A DNA stretch of 64,000 nucleotides from Aquimarina acroporae (GCF_023195925.1 NZ_JALPRE010000009.1:310001-374000), one strand, 5' to 3'; counted from the first letter of the stretch, positions 45,773 through 55,707 are shown. Notes: generated by a model from the sequence alone, not told the origin. A program made the numbers and translations.

Positions 45773-46930
45773 TTGATTTTAGTAACCATTCTTAATATTG
45801 CAATTTTTCAAGGACTTGTTTTAGGGTTAATAATTTTTAAGTCTCCCATATTTAAAAGTCATGCTAATACATATTTGGCATATGCTATTTTTTTGCTTTC
45901 AGTTTTGTTATTAAATCTTGTATTCGAAGTTACCAATATTTATGAATACCTCCCATGGTTGCTATATATTGATAATATCGGGTTAGAATTACTTTTCCCA
46001 GTCTTCATTTTCTTATTTATAATTCATCAGGTTGATCATCCTATTAAAAGTTCTAAACATCTTCGTTGGTTTTATGTTCCTTTTGCATATACGATGGTAT
46101 TGAATACATTTGAAAACTTTGAAACTGTTTTGAACGTGTACTCATGGAGTTTTCATGAACCAATACTTGAGTTCTTAAATTTTGTGCAAGTACTATTAAC
46201 TCTATTTTTTATACCAGGTATTTTATTATATGCTCGTACCTTTATTGGATTTTCGAAAAATTCTAATGAAAAAAAATGGCTTACCCATCTTTGGTTGCAG
46301 GTTTTTGTCTTTTTTGTGTCCTTTGTGTTTGTAATTGTATTTAGTATCATTTTTGGAATATTTTCGGATTATGATGTATTTGATCCAACAATGAAAGGTC
46401 TAGCGGTACTTTCAACCTTTTTGATTCATTGGACTGTGTATTATGGTATTTTTAAATATAAATTGGCCGAAGATAAAGAAGAGATAAAAGCCTTAATAGA
46501 TAGGCAAAGGTTAATGACCACCGATCGAGATTCATCAAAAAATCAGCATATAAAAGCTAACGATCATGAGAAAGCGGAAACGCTAACGAAAGAAAATGTG
46601 TATTTCAGGCAATTGGAGGAACTCTTTGTTAACGAGCACATCTATAGAGACAGCTCTTTAGACAGAGATAAAGTAGCTGAGAAATTAGGAATCAGTACGG
46701 GCTATGTTTCGCAAATAATAAATACCATTACAGGAGATAATTTTTCAACATACATGAACAAATATCGTGTAGAAGCAGTTAAAGATATTATAGTTAATTC
46801 TGAGTTCGAAAACTATAGCCTTTTGGCTATAGGTCTTGAATGCGGATTTTCCTCAAAAACGACTTTTCATAATGCTTTTAAAAAAATTACCGGAATGACA
46901 CCCAATATGTATCGATTAAAATATAAATAA
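45773..46930 (+). CDS. Membrane-bound AraC-family regulator
   Basis: This 385-residue protein has about seven N-terminal transmembrane helices (residues 1-215), then a charged linker (about 220-280) and a C-terminal AraC helix-turn-helix (about 285-384): VAEKLGISTGYVSQIINTITGDNF and LLAIGLECGFSSKTTFHNAFKKITGMTPNMYR. Such proteins sense a signal in the membrane and bind DNA directly in one chain. The start is a TTG at 45773, because no in-frame ATG precedes the first helix. The true start is therefore somewhat uncertain. It may act on the beta-lactamase-like gene downstream. Confidence 0.85.
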   Translation: MILVTILNIAIFQGLVLGLIIFKSPIFKSHANTYLAYAIFLLSVLLLNLVFEVTNIYEYLPWLLYIDNIGLELLFPVFIFLFIIHQVDHPIKSSKHLRWFYVPFAYTMVLNTFENFETVLNVYSWSFHEPILEFLNFVQVLLTLFFIPGILLYARTFIGFSKNSNEKKWLTHLWLQVFVFFVSFVFVIVFSIIFGIFSDYDVFDPTMKGLAVLSTFLIHWTVYYGIFKYKLAEDKEEIKALIDRQRLMTTDRDSSKNQHIKANDHEKAETLTKENVYFRQLEELFVNEHIYRDSSLDRDKVAEKLGISTGYVSQIINTITGDNFSTYMNKYRVEAVKDIIVNSEFENYSLLAIGLECGFSSKTTFHNAFKKITGMTPNMYRLKYK

Positions 46931-47009
46931 GTTCGGATTTGTACGATTTTAAGATATTGATACTTCCTAAACTTTTGAATCATTTAGGTTTGAAGTAAAA
47001 TTATTAGGT

Positions 47010-48206
47010 ATGAATATCATTAAATCAAAAAACATGAAAATTTTTAGACAAGCGTATTTTTTAAAAAAAACAAAGAGCGACTTAGTAAAAGATTTGAGTT
47101 TGTTATCTGTAATTATCTGCGTTGCCGTATTGTTTTTGACAGGTTGTAGTAACGATGATTCTGTTGCTATAGAAAGTACCTTGAGTGATGATATCTCTAA
47201 TCAGGAATTTGTAAAGATCATAGAGAGTCATGCGTCCGATTTTCCAGTTAGTACTCAAATTGCTATTGCAATTATCGATAATGCATCTACTGAGTTCATT
47301 GGTGTTGTGAATAATAACAGGGTGTTAAGAAGAACAAATATTGAAGATAAGATTTTTGAAATTGGCTCGATAACCAAGGTGTTTACAGGGGTGTGTTTAT
47401 CTAAATTAATAGCTACTAATGAAGCTATGCCAACTGAAACTTTGCAGAGTCAATTTGATTTTCCCATGCAAAATGGTCAAGATATTAATTTATTACAATT
47501 GGCCAATCACACTTCTGGTTTACCTCGTTTACCAACCAATACTCATGAAATTATAGACTTAGATATCAACGACCCTTATGCTAGCTTTACTGTAAGTAAT
47601 TTTGAAAGCTATTTTCAGAATCATGTGTTTTTAAATTCTGAAAGCGGTACAAACTATGAATACTCAAATTTGGGATTCGGAACTCTCGGGTATATTTTAG
47701 CTCAAAAAAGAGGTACTTCATTTGAAGGGTTATTAGGAGATCTAATTTTTGAACCTCTGAAGATGACAAGTTCTACGACACTCTTGGAAAAAGTAGATAT
47801 TTCTAAACTAATACCAGCACTTGGCCCAGAAGGGAACACCACTTTAAATTGGAATTTTAGGGATACGATGTCGGGAGCGGGATCCATCAAATCTTCAGTA
47901 ATTGATCTTGAAAAATTTGTAAGAAAGAATTTTGAGGATGATGAAGAGTATAATTTACCACAACAAGCTACATTCGAAAGGGTAAAAGGTTTATCAATAG
48001 GATTGGGGTGGGAAATTCTCGAAAGTGAAGGTTTTAGAATATTAAGCCATGGAGGAGGTACAGGAGGTTATTCTTCTTATTTAACTATGGATAAGAACAA
48101 TAAGAAAGCTGTGATCGTATTATCTAATGTTTCTGGGGTGGGACCACTGGCAGGAAAAATTGGCGATTTAGCGACTTCTTTGTTAGAAAACATATCACTT
48201 CGATAA
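47010..48206 (+). CDS. Serine beta-lactamase-like lipoprotein (class C/esterase family)
   Basis: This 398-residue protein has an unusually long n-region, then a hydrophobic run and lipobox TGC (Cys46). The penicillin-binding fold motifs are Ser120-xx-Lys123 in GSITK, Tyr218-Ser-Asn in YEYSN, and His347-Gly-Gly in SHGGG. This set fits the broad beta-lactamase/transpeptidase-like group, which includes esterases and D-amino peptidases, so beta-lactam hydrolysis should not be assumed. A second ATG at codon 9 (47034) is possible. A hairpin follows the gene. Confidence 0.88.
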   Translation: MNIIKSKNMKIFRQAYFLKKTKSDLVKDLSLLSVIICVAVLFLTGCSNDDSVAIESTLSDDISNQEFVKIIESHASDFPVSTQIAIAIIDNASTEFIGVVNNNRVLRRTNIEDKIFEIGSITKVFTGVCLSKLIATNEAMPTETLQSQFDFPMQNGQDINLLQLANHTSGLPRLPTNTHEIIDLDINDPYASFTVSNFESYFQNHVFLNSESGTNYEYSNLGFGTLGYILAQKRGTSFEGLLGDLIFEPLKMTSSTTLLEKVDISKLIPALGPEGNTTLNWNFRDTMSGAGSIKSSVIDLEKFVRKNFEDDEEYNLPQQATFERVKGLSIGLGWEILESEGFRILSHGGGTGGYSSYLTMDKNNKKAVIVLSNVSGVGPLAGKIGDLATSLLENISLR

Positions 48207-48564
48207 ACACTAGAGGTATACTTTAGAATAACTTATAAATAGTGGTTGGATAATAAGTTCGACCGCTATTTTGTTTTAAAGTTTAAAAGCACAAGCATTT
48301 TGATTTTTAAAAAAGGTAGCATTTTTTCCTTTTCTATAATTAAAAATACAAGGTAATTAGTATTAATATATACTTAACCAGACTAAGATTAATTTTTAAC
48401 AAAGAGAGAAGAAAGCTATAAGATTTTAATAAATTGTTTTTCAGGTATTTTGATCGAAAGGAAAGAGGAAATCTTAAAAATGTTTATGTTACTAATAATG
48501 ATTTTCCTTTAAAGAAGTAGTTTGTTTTGTCACGGTTTATAAAAAGTATTAGTCCTTTTAGCAT
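48207..48564. other. 358 bp AT-rich gap
   Basis: Apart from the terminator at 48238-48277 just after the beta-lactamase-like gene, I see no reading frame or clear repeat. The right part must hold the promoter of the small secreted protein at 48565, but no TAnnTTTG box stands out. Confidence 0.5.
48238..48277 (+). terminator. Terminator after beta-lactamase-like gene
   Basis: A 9-pair stem AATAGTGGT / ACCGCTATT (one T-G pair) at 48238-48270 is followed by TTGTTTT. Confidence 0.72.
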
Positions 48565-49047
48565 ATGAAAAGTTTAGTTTGTCTAATATTCTTGATTTTT
48601 GGAGTACATTGTTTTGCTCAGGATGGAAAAGAGATTAAAAATGAATATAATTTACTTTTAAATTATGCTCCTAAATCAATTAAAATCGATTCCTCATTAA
48701 AGGATCTTTCTAAAAAACTTGACTCTCCATTAAATACCATTATTACCTTAAAAATATTCTATGAATTTCAAAAATGGTTTCGACTTAATCAGAAAGAAAT
48801 CGAGTTAATAGAACATAGAATAGACCAACTTGCGATAGCATTATTTTCTATTGGTAAACCTGTACTTATTAAAAAAGTCGGAGGATACTCTGGATGTCCG
48901 GAAAAAATGATTTACAATAGAATAAAAAATGGAAAGAAAGTTATTATTTTAAACTTTTGTTTTAGTTGTACAGATTTTACTAATGAAGCTTATAACTTTA
49001 TTAAGATTTTTAATAGTAGAATGGAAAAATTATTGAAATTACCCTAA
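48565..49047 (+). CDS. Small secreted protein, unknown
   Basis: This 160-residue protein has a signal peptide (about 1-19, ending CFAQ). The mature part is Lys-rich and mostly helical, with four cysteines near the C-terminal half (SGCPEKM and NFCFSCTDF). I do not recognise the family. It is a single gene with a large gap upstream, and the next gene starts about 70 bp downstream. Confidence 0.6.
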   Translation: MKSLVCLIFLIFGVHCFAQDGKEIKNEYNLLLNYAPKSIKIDSSLKDLSKKLDSPLNTIITLKIFYEFQKWFRLNQKEIELIEHRIDQLAIALFSIGKPVLIKKVGGYSGCPEKMIYNRIKNGKKVIILNFCFSCTDFTNEAYNFIKIFNSRMEKLLKLP

Positions 49048-49116
49048 TCAAGAAGTGACGGTAAACCGAGTGTTAAATTAAAAAGATCAAATTTGTATCT
49101 AAAATAAGTATATCAA

Positions 49117-50415
49117 ATGCAAGAGAGATTTAACTTGATAGTTCTGATATTCCTTTTCTGTGCCAACGGACATTCTCAGGAAGCAGAAATCGTTAAGGAT
49201 TGGACAGCCTATTCACAATCTGTTGATGTTTCAAAATATGAAAATAAGGAGTTTAGAGTTTCAGCCTATCTGAGAAAAGAAGGAGATATTAACAAAGGAA
49301 AATCAGCTTTATGGGCTAGAATTGATAAGAAAAATGGGACTGTAGGGTTTTTCAAAAATGATGTATATAATAAAAATTTAATGGTATCTAATGATTGGAA
49401 GATTTTTACTATCTCAGGTAAAATCGATAAAGGCGCTGGTAAGTTATATTTTGGAGCTTTTTGTCAAGGGAATGGAGCTTTTTATTTTGACGATTTCAAT
49501 ATAGAAATTAAGTCCAATACTGGCGAATGGGAAAGTTTAAAAATTGGAAATAAAAGTTTTGAAGAAACTTTATCTGAGGATTCTTGGCAGGAAGGAATTC
49601 GTAAAAGTAAAATGTCTAAGGTTAAAAATTTTGAGATTATTTATTCAAAAAATCAACCTTTTCATGGGCAACAGTCATTACTTATCAAAGGTAGCGGTAT
49701 TATTGGAAATAACGATCATGGAAAATTTGTTGAGGTTAATAACGTAAAGTTATATTATGAGACTTATGGAGAGGGACAACCTCTGCTTTTGCTACATGGT
49801 AATGGACAATCGATTAGCGCTTTTATAAATCAGGTAGAAGAGTTTTCCAAATTATACAAAGTGATACTTGTAGATTGTAGAGGACGAGGAAATTCGAGCT
49901 TTGATTACGAAACCGAACTTACCTATACGCTGGAAGCAAAGGATATTAAATTGTTTTTAGATAAAATTGGAGTAAAAAAAACACATATTCTGGGATGGAG
50001 TGATGGAGGAATAATAGGATTAATAATGGCAATTAATTTCCCCGAAAAAATAAGTAAACTAATTGCTGTAGGTGCAAATATTAATCCGAAAGGATTAATT
50101 GGGTTAGAAGAAATGAAAAATACCATAGAAGAACTTGAGAAAAACAACCGAGGAAATGATAATGACCTTTTTATATCTCTTTATAAACTTATGGCCAATT
50201 ATCCTAAATTACAGTATGAGGATTTAAAAGCGATTAAATCTAAAACTTTGATAATGGCCGGAGATCATGATGAGATTAAAAATATTCATACGATTAAAAT
50301 GTATGAAGCAATAGATGATGCTCAACTGGCAATTTTACCTAATGAAACTCATTATTTCCCTTCAGAAAACCCAAAGTTTTTCAATAAATTAGTCTTGGAT
50401 TTTTTGAAGGAATAG
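49117..50415 (+). CDS. Secreted alpha/beta hydrolase with N-terminal jelly-roll-like domain
   Basis: This 432-residue protein has a signal peptide (about 1-21, GHSQ). Residues 22-200 form a beta-rich domain with a carbohydrate-binding-like pattern (VSAYLRKEG, KLYFGAFCQGNGAFYFDDFNIE). Residues about 205-432 are an alpha/beta hydrolase: LLLHGNGQS oxyanion loop, nucleophile Ser295 in GWSDGG, acid near Asp383 (AGDHDE) and His412 in NETHYF. The substrate is unknown. The N-terminal domain suggests a glycan or cell-wall ester target, by inference. Confidence 0.85.
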   Translation: MQERFNLIVLIFLFCANGHSQEAEIVKDWTAYSQSVDVSKYENKEFRVSAYLRKEGDINKGKSALWARIDKKNGTVGFFKNDVYNKNLMVSNDWKIFTISGKIDKGAGKLYFGAFCQGNGAFYFDDFNIEIKSNTGEWESLKIGNKSFEETLSEDSWQEGIRKSKMSKVKNFEIIYSKNQPFHGQQSLLIKGSGIIGNNDHGKFVEVNNVKLYYETYGEGQPLLLLHGNGQSISAFINQVEEFSKLYKVILVDCRGRGNSSFDYETELTYTLEAKDIKLFLDKIGVKKTHILGWSDGGIIGLIMAINFPEKISKLIAVGANINPKGLIGLEEMKNTIEELEKNNRGNDNDLFISLYKLMANYPKLQYEDLKAIKSKTLIMAGDHDEIKNIHTIKMYEAIDDAQLAILPNETHYFPSENPKFFNKLVLDFLKE

Positions 50416-50460
50416 TGTTGTTATTATAACTCTTTTTCTACCTAATCGAATGTTTCTAAA

Positions 50461-51039
50461 ATGAGGTTTATTTTTATTTGTTTAGCGATTCTATTTACAA
50501 GTACTGGAGATCTGAGGAAGAGAGATTTTCCATATTATTCAATTATAGGAGCAGCTGATATAATTGTAGAAGGACAAATGCAGGAGAAGTGGCAAATCCA
50601 CAACAATATTGGATATCTTTTTGATGTCGATGGTTTTCTGAAAGGAAAGATTTCAAGAAAGACTATTAAAGTTAAGACCTTTAAAGGTTGGGTTTGCGAT
50701 CCTAGAGATTATTCAAAAATGAAGAAAGGCGAGAAGTTGTTACTTTTTCTAACGGAGAATGGCAACGGGATTTACGAGGTGATTAATGGTAGTAGAGGTG
50801 AAATATTTGCCGAAACTAACAAAGTCAGGGTCGATTTTGGATATTATGATTACGATACTTTCACATTGGGAATTAAGGAGATATGTAAACACTTTAGCTA
50901 CAAAGGACCATTAGATGTGCAAAAAGCAGATAATCCGACATTTCAGAGGGTTGCAGGAACTAAGAATGCTTCTTTGGAACAAGATAATAAGTTTTACAAA
51001 GATTTTGTTAGATATATAAAATCATTAATTGTCGATTGA
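50461..51039 (+). CDS. Secreted protein, unknown
   Basis: This 192-residue protein has a short N-terminal hydrophobic signal (about 1-16). The middle is beta-rich (IIVEGQMQEKW, GYLFDVDGFLKGKI, KTIKVKTFKGWVCDPRDYSKMKKGEKLLLFL), recalling small Bacteroidota exported proteins whose strands alternate with charged turns. I cannot name a family. It follows the hydrolase gene by 45 bp and may be co-transcribed. Confidence 0.6.
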   Translation: MRFIFICLAILFTSTGDLRKRDFPYYSIIGAADIIVEGQMQEKWQIHNNIGYLFDVDGFLKGKISRKTIKVKTFKGWVCDPRDYSKMKKGEKLLLFLTENGNGIYEVINGSRGEIFAETNKVRVDFGYYDYDTFTLGIKEICKHFSYKGPLDVQKADNPTFQRVAGTKNASLEQDNKFYKDFVRYIKSLIVD

Positions 51040-51132
51040 GGTTTAAAAGCTAAGTATGTTTAAGAGAACTCGGAGTTGTGAAGAATAGTGGGTAAGTTCT
51101 ATGGCTAAACACATCTAACAGAATTTATATTT

Positions 51133-51729
51133 ATGAGAATAAGCTTTTTAATATTGATTACAGGCATGCTTATCACAAGTTGTTCTTCTAATTCTAGAAA
51201 AGAATATAACCTAGCTTCCCTAGATGAACAAAACCAGTTGCAGTTAGATACACTTAAGTTGACCAATGGATTTGATTTTCCGGTGGGAAAACCAAATGCT
51301 ACTAAGTATTACAATGCTCAAAAGTTTGGAGAAAATAATCACTTAGGTGATGATTGGAATGGTGTGAGAGGAGGTAATACTGATTTTGGAGATCCAATAT
51401 ATGCAATTGGGAATGGTTATGTTACTCATGCTAAGAATATACACGGAGGCTGGGGTAATGTGATTAGAATCGTTCATTATATAGGTAAAGAGCGTATGGT
51501 GGAGTCGTTATATGCACATTGCAATGAAATCTTAGTCAAGAAAGGTGCATTCGTAAAAAAAGGTCAAAAAATAGGAACCATAGGAAATAACGACGGTCAA
51601 TATCTAGCACATTTACATTTTGAAATAAGGAGTAAGGTGGGAATGCCAATAGGAGCGGGTTATTCTTCGAATACCGAGGGATATATTGATCCGACTAAGT
51701 TTATAAAAAATAATAGATCGATAAAGTAA
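51133..51729 (+). CDS. M23-family (LytM) metallopeptidase lipoprotein
   Basis: This 198-residue protein has lipobox TSC (Cys17). The LytM core (about 65-190) shows His-Leu-Gly-Asp-Asp (HxxxD) near the start and the HLHFEIR motif, with AHC between them. M23 enzymes cut peptidoglycan cross-bridges or lysostaphin-like peptides. In lipoprotein form it could shape the cell wall or activate an amidase. It begins about 93 bp after the preceding gene. Confidence 0.9.
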   Translation: MRISFLILITGMLITSCSSNSRKEYNLASLDEQNQLQLDTLKLTNGFDFPVGKPNATKYYNAQKFGENNHLGDDWNGVRGGNTDFGDPIYAIGNGYVTHAKNIHGGWGNVIRIVHYIGKERMVESLYAHCNEILVKKGAFVKKGQKIGTIGNNDGQYLAHLHFEIRSKVGMPIGAGYSSNTEGYIDPTKFIKNNRSIK

Positions 51730-51780
51730 TTTTATTTTACTTTATAAGTAACGAAACGAATGCTAATTCGTCATGATACT

Positions 51781-52995
51781 ATGCATACAATTATTAAGTT
51801 TATTCTTTTAGGAGTTTTTTTACTTATATCTTTTTTCATAACTGGGCAACAAGATGTAAAAACGATAACAGGAAGAGTTTTGGATGAAGAAGATAAAAAA
51901 CCTATTCCTTTTGCATCGATTTACTTAAAAGATAAGGGTATAGGTACTACTTCTAATGAAGAAGGGGATTTTAGTTTTTATATCAAAAACGTAAGTAATA
52001 CTAGCATCGTAGTTATATCTAGTATAGGGTATGGAACGATTGAGAGAAGAATTGATGATTTTACTATAAAAGAGAATATCTTACTTAGCAGAGAAGTTAG
52101 TCCACTTGATGAAGTTATAATTACCGCTACTAAAAAGAAAAAATTCACTGCAAAACAAATTGTTAGAAAGGCTTATAATGCCATAGCAAGTAACTACCCT
52201 GATACACCTTTTATCTTAGAAGGTTTTGTTCGTGATCTACAAAAAGAAGACGGTAATTATGTAGAATATCTCGAATGTGCCGCAAAGTTTTATAATAAAC
52301 CAATCTCGGTAGAGAAAGAAGCCAATGTAGAATTGGTAGGGATAAGGAGTAGCTATATATCTGATAAGAACCCCTGGAATAAAAAGTGGGATAGAAAAAA
52401 TGCTATTATGGATCTCATTGAAGATGATTTTATCAGATTTGATTATGGACCAATTAAAGGAAAAGGAGGATGGAATTATAGGCTAATAGATATTATACCT
52501 TTCAATAATAGGCTGGTTTATAAAATCGAGGGAGAAGATGTTCCTTTCCAAAAAGCAACATTATTTATAGATACCGAGTCTTTTGCCTTTATTAGAATGG
52601 AACTTACAAGAACCGCTCATAAAGGTAAATCCTGGAAAAGAAGATTAAGTAACGGACAGGAACAGGTTTATTACAATGTTATTTTTGAATATCAAGAGTA
52701 TAACGATAAAATGTATCTTAAATATCAAAAGGAAGAGGATACTTGGAACATATATGATACTACTAATCCTAAGAAATTACTATTTACAAAAGAACCTAAA
52801 AAAGAGTTGTTTATTAATAATATTATTGTCGAAGGTGTAGAGATATATCCTTTTTCGCAAAATATGGATTCGGGAAGTAGTCTCGAAAATCAAAAAGAAG
52901 CTTACAATCCTGATTTTTGGACTAATTACAACGCTCCTCAACAAACCAAAGAGATCAGTAAAATAGAACAATACTTAAAAGATATAATCGATTAG
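51781..52995 (+). CDS. Exported carboxypeptidase-regulatory-like domain protein
   Basis: This 404-residue protein has a signal peptide (about 1-22, FITGQ), followed by a CarboxypepD_reg-like beta domain (about 25-110: ITGRVLDEEDKKPIPFASIYLKDKGIGTTSNEEGDFSF) and a DUF5686/unknown-type C-terminal part of about 280 residues. It lacks the beta-barrel of SusC proteins. Such proteins sit in the periplasm or outer membrane and have no known reaction. The ATG at 51781 is preferred to an upstream one at 51760 because it gives a normal signal peptide. Confidence 0.75.
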   Translation: MHTIIKFILLGVFLLISFFITGQQDVKTITGRVLDEEDKKPIPFASIYLKDKGIGTTSNEEGDFSFYIKNVSNTSIVVISSIGYGTIERRIDDFTIKENILLSREVSPLDEVIITATKKKKFTAKQIVRKAYNAIASNYPDTPFILEGFVRDLQKEDGNYVEYLECAAKFYNKPISVEKEANVELVGIRSSYISDKNPWNKKWDRKNAIMDLIEDDFIRFDYGPIKGKGGWNYRLIDIIPFNNRLVYKIEGEDVPFQKATLFIDTESFAFIRMELTRTAHKGKSWKRRLSNGQEQVYYNVIFEYQEYNDKMYLKYQKEEDTWNIYDTTNPKKLLFTKEPKKELFINNIIVEGVEIYPFSQNMDSGSSLENQKEAYNPDFWTNYNAPQQTKEISKIEQYLKDIID

Positions 52996-53095
52996 AGGAG
53001 GAATAGGTCTATATAGAACTATAGATAAGCGAAATATTATGACTTCCATAAGTTATAATTAAATAGTACCTTTATTTTCGTTGAGTTCTACTACA

Positions 53096-53872
53096 ATGCA
53101 AACTTCTTTAAGAGAGAAAATTAGATTTCTTGTCACAACCTACATCATTACAATAGTGTTATGGAGTATGGTAACGCATTTGTCCGCATACTTTTCCACT
53201 AGGTTTAGTGATGTTAATTGGTTAGTTGTTTTAGCGAATCTTGATCGATATAAGATTGTTATTATCCTCCTACTTATTCATGTATTAGGTAGGTGGCTAA
53301 ATAAACAACCTAAATTATTTTATATTCCTTTATTACTTTTTTATACTTTGGTAGGTATTCTTATTGTAGTATGTGTAAATATACGATGGGGAATTGATCC
53401 TTATGCTTCAGAGTATTTTTCTTATTGCTATATGATGATTGTAGTGCTACTTATAGCTCAAACTATAAGAATTATTTTTCTTGTCTTTTTAGATCAAAAA
53501 AACAATATGTTGCATAAATATGGAGATGTAATTGCAAGATTAGTTTTTGTTTTAATTATAGGGCTGGTTGTTTATTTTGTATTTACAATTTCTGAACGAT
53601 CCAATGATAATCCAACTATTTTGGGTATAGATAATGCGATAATTAATTATCTCAAATATCCACTTTTATTGCTAGTTTTTATGGCAGATTATGCATTTAC
53701 ATCAAGTAGACCTACGTTCAAAAGTCTTCCGTATAATTTGTATGGTATAAAAGTGAACGAACCTATGAAGGCAGCTGGAATGAGATTGTGTTTTTTAATA
53801 CTGATATATGTGTTTGTTGCAGGGAGTATATTGTCTAGCGGAATGTTAAGGAATACTTTTACAGAGTACTAA
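53096..53872 (+). CDS. Multipass membrane protein, unknown
   Basis: This 258-residue protein has about six transmembrane helices (about residues 10-32, 45-61, 73-95, 108-130, 145-165 and 223-247). No motif or family recognised. The ATG at 53096 is chosen over a TTG at 53081. It stands 100 bp downstream of the carboxypeptidase-regulatory-like gene, and the VOC gene starts 58 bp downstream of its end. Confidence 0.6.
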   Translation: MQTSLREKIRFLVTTYIITIVLWSMVTHLSAYFSTRFSDVNWLVVLANLDRYKIVIILLLIHVLGRWLNKQPKLFYIPLLLFYTLVGILIVVCVNIRWGIDPYASEYFSYCYMMIVVLLIAQTIRIIFLVFLDQKNNMLHKYGDVIARLVFVLIIGLVVYFVFTISERSNDNPTILGIDNAIINYLKYPLLLLVFMADYAFTSSRPTFKSLPYNLYGIKVNEPMKAAGMRLCFLILIYVFVAGSILSSGMLRNTFTEY

Positions 53873-53930
53873 ATGGGCCAATATCTTAAGGTATAATGAT
53901 TATGATCCTAAAATGTATAATTAAGTAATA

Positions 53931-54578
53931 ATGGAAATAGACCATATTTTTATATTTTCTAATCAAGGTGGAGTAGAGGCCAATGATCTCATTGATTTTG
54001 GTTTTACTGAAGGAAGTAATCGAAGACATCATGGTCAAGGAACCATCAATAGAAAGTTCTATTTTGATAATTTCTTTCTTGAAATTTTGTGGGTAATTGA
54101 TGAGGAAGAGATTAATAATACAACTACAGCTGTGACCAAACTTTGGGAACGTTCTCAATTTCAGAATAATACATATTCTCGTTTTGGGTTATGTTTGGTA
54201 AATACAGCTGTAACCGATTCACTTTTTGAAGATAGTAGAACATATTCTCCAGCATATTTTCCCAGGGGGATGTCTATAAATATGATTGTAAATGAAAATA
54301 ACCCACAATTGCCTTGTACATTTAGACTTCCGTATAGAGGAAGAAAAAATAATCATAACGAACCTATCAAACATAAAAATGGTATAAAAACCTTAACCCG
54401 GGCAGAGTTTGAAATACCTGAGTACAGTATTAAAAACAGTTTTATAAAGAACTTTGACGAATTTGATCATATTAAGTATACATCGAGTAATCGTATACAT
54501 CTTACCTTGGAGTTTGACCACAATCATAAAGGTAAAAAAAAGACCTTCGAGACTCTTAACTTAACTTTAAAATATTAA
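53931..54578 (+). CDS. VOC-superfamily (glyoxalase-like) protein
   Basis: This 215-residue cytoplasmic protein starts MEIDHIFIFSN, with His5 in the usual first metal-ligand place of the vicinal oxygen chelate fold, and FFLEILWVIDEEEI as a second strand carrying an acidic ligand. It resembles glyoxalase-like domain proteins of unknown substrate. The length fits two beta-alpha-beta modules. It is followed 42 bp later by a small lipoprotein gene. Confidence 0.75.
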   Translation: MEIDHIFIFSNQGGVEANDLIDFGFTEGSNRRHHGQGTINRKFYFDNFFLEILWVIDEEEINNTTTAVTKLWERSQFQNNTYSRFGLCLVNTAVTDSLFEDSRTYSPAYFPRGMSINMIVNENNPQLPCTFRLPYRGRKNNHNEPIKHKNGIKTLTRAEFEIPEYSIKNSFIKNFDEFDHIKYTSSNRIHLTLEFDHNHKGKKKTFETLNLTLKY

Positions 54579-54620
54579 ATGCTTATCAAAAAATACTAGC
54601 AAATTGTTGATGATGTTATA

Positions 54621-55220
54621 ATGGACAGAAAAATTATCATTTTGATTGGCTCACTTATTTTGAGCTCTTGTTTTTCTACTACTTTTAATAAAGGTAGGTT
54701 TAAGAAGTTTGTACCCGTGCAATCTCAGAATCATCTTCTTAAAAAGAATGGGTATTATTTCTATGAAACAGGAGTTTATAGACATAACAACTATGTGCCA
54801 TACGGTACGGGAGCAGTACCTTTAGATAGTACTCGTATTAAAGTAATTGATGGAATAATCTTTTATGAGAATGCAAAGGTTTACATCACCAACCATTTTG
54901 ATGGATTGTTATTTGAAAAGGAAAATAGTTTGGAAGTTGCACAAGAAAAGTTAGAAAACAGAATAGATGCTTATAATCTAAAAGGAATAGATACAATGAA
55001 TACTCATATCTCTACTCTTGGGAAATATGAGATACGTAACGATACAATTACAATTCAGTATTTTAGATTTTCATTCGGCGATAGATTTTTAACCGAAGTG
55101 AAAGGAATCTTAAAAGACAGCAATAATTTTCATTTATTTGAAAGGACAGATTTTTCTAATTCTTGGTCAAAACCAAAACCGTATGCTATTAACAAAAAAT
55201 ATACTTTTAAAGAATATTAA
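54621..55220 (+). CDS. Lipoprotein, unknown
   Basis: This 199-residue protein has a lipoprotein signal (about 1-17; lipobox SSC). The mature part has YRHNNYVPYGTGAVPLDSTRIKVIDGIIFYENAKVYI, alternating beta strands and charged turns. No family is recognised. Its frame overlaps the TTG-initiated longer form of the next gene; I take the next gene to start at the ATG at 55228, giving a 7 bp gap. Confidence 0.6.
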   Translation: MDRKIIILIGSLILSSCFSTTFNKGRFKKFVPVQSQNHLLKKNGYYFYETGVYRHNNYVPYGTGAVPLDSTRIKVIDGIIFYENAKVYITNHFDGLLFEKENSLEVAQEKLENRIDAYNLKGIDTMNTHISTLGKYEIRNDTITIQYFRFSFGDRFLTEVKGILKDSNNFHLFERTDFSNSWSKPKPYAINKKYTFKEY

Positions 55221-55227
55221 GAGAACC

Positions 55228-55707
55228 ATGATAAATTTAAATCATAGTATGAACACGAAACACATAAAGATTTTGGGGACATTTATTTTTTTACTTGTAG
55301 TTATAACCGCACAAGGACAAACCCCAAAAGATTCGTTAGAGATTAAACAAGTTGCACTTGATTACATCGAGTCGCAACATAGTGTAAAACCAGAACAATT
55401 TGAACGAGCGGCTCATCCCAGAATGGTAAAGCGTACGTTTTGGACCAATAAAAAGACTGGTAAAGAATATTTGAGAGAAACATTTACAGATGCAATGGTG
55501 TTGCTTGCCGAAACCTATAATACAAAGGGAGATAAGTTTCCAGAAAACCCCAAAAAGGAAGTAATCATATTGGATATTTATGATAAAACTGCATCGGTAA
55601 AACTCATCGCCGACGAATGGATCGACTATATGCACATAGTAAAACTAAATGGTAAGTGGCAATTGGTAAATGTACTATGGCAGTTTAATGATTCTGGAAA
55701 GCACTAA
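55228..55707 (+). CDS. Exported lumazine-binding-like (NTF2-fold) protein
   Basis: This 159-residue protein has a signal peptide (ending TAQGQ) and a domain matching the Lumazine_bd_2/NTF2-like group: LDYIESQH, HPRMVKRTFW, VIILDIYDKTASVKLIADEWIDYMHIVKLNGKWQLVNVLW. Proteins of this type in Bacteroidota are exported and their ligand is unknown. A later ATG at 55249 gives a shorter n-region and is nearly as likely. An upstream TTG start at 55138 would overlap the lipoprotein gene and is rejected. Confidence 0.75.
   Translation: MINLNHSMNTKHIKILGTFIFLLVVITAQGQTPKDSLEIKQVALDYIESQHSVKPEQFERAAHPRMVKRTFWTNKKTGKEYLRETFTDAMVLLAETYNTKGDKFPENPKKEVIILDIYDKTASVKLIADEWIDYMHIVKLNGKWQLVNVLWQFNDSGKH

Noticed and set aside
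55138-55227. TTG-started N-terminal extension of the lumazine-binding-like protein
   Set aside because: It overlaps the lipoprotein gene by 83 bp and would bury the signal peptide. The ATG at 55228 is better.
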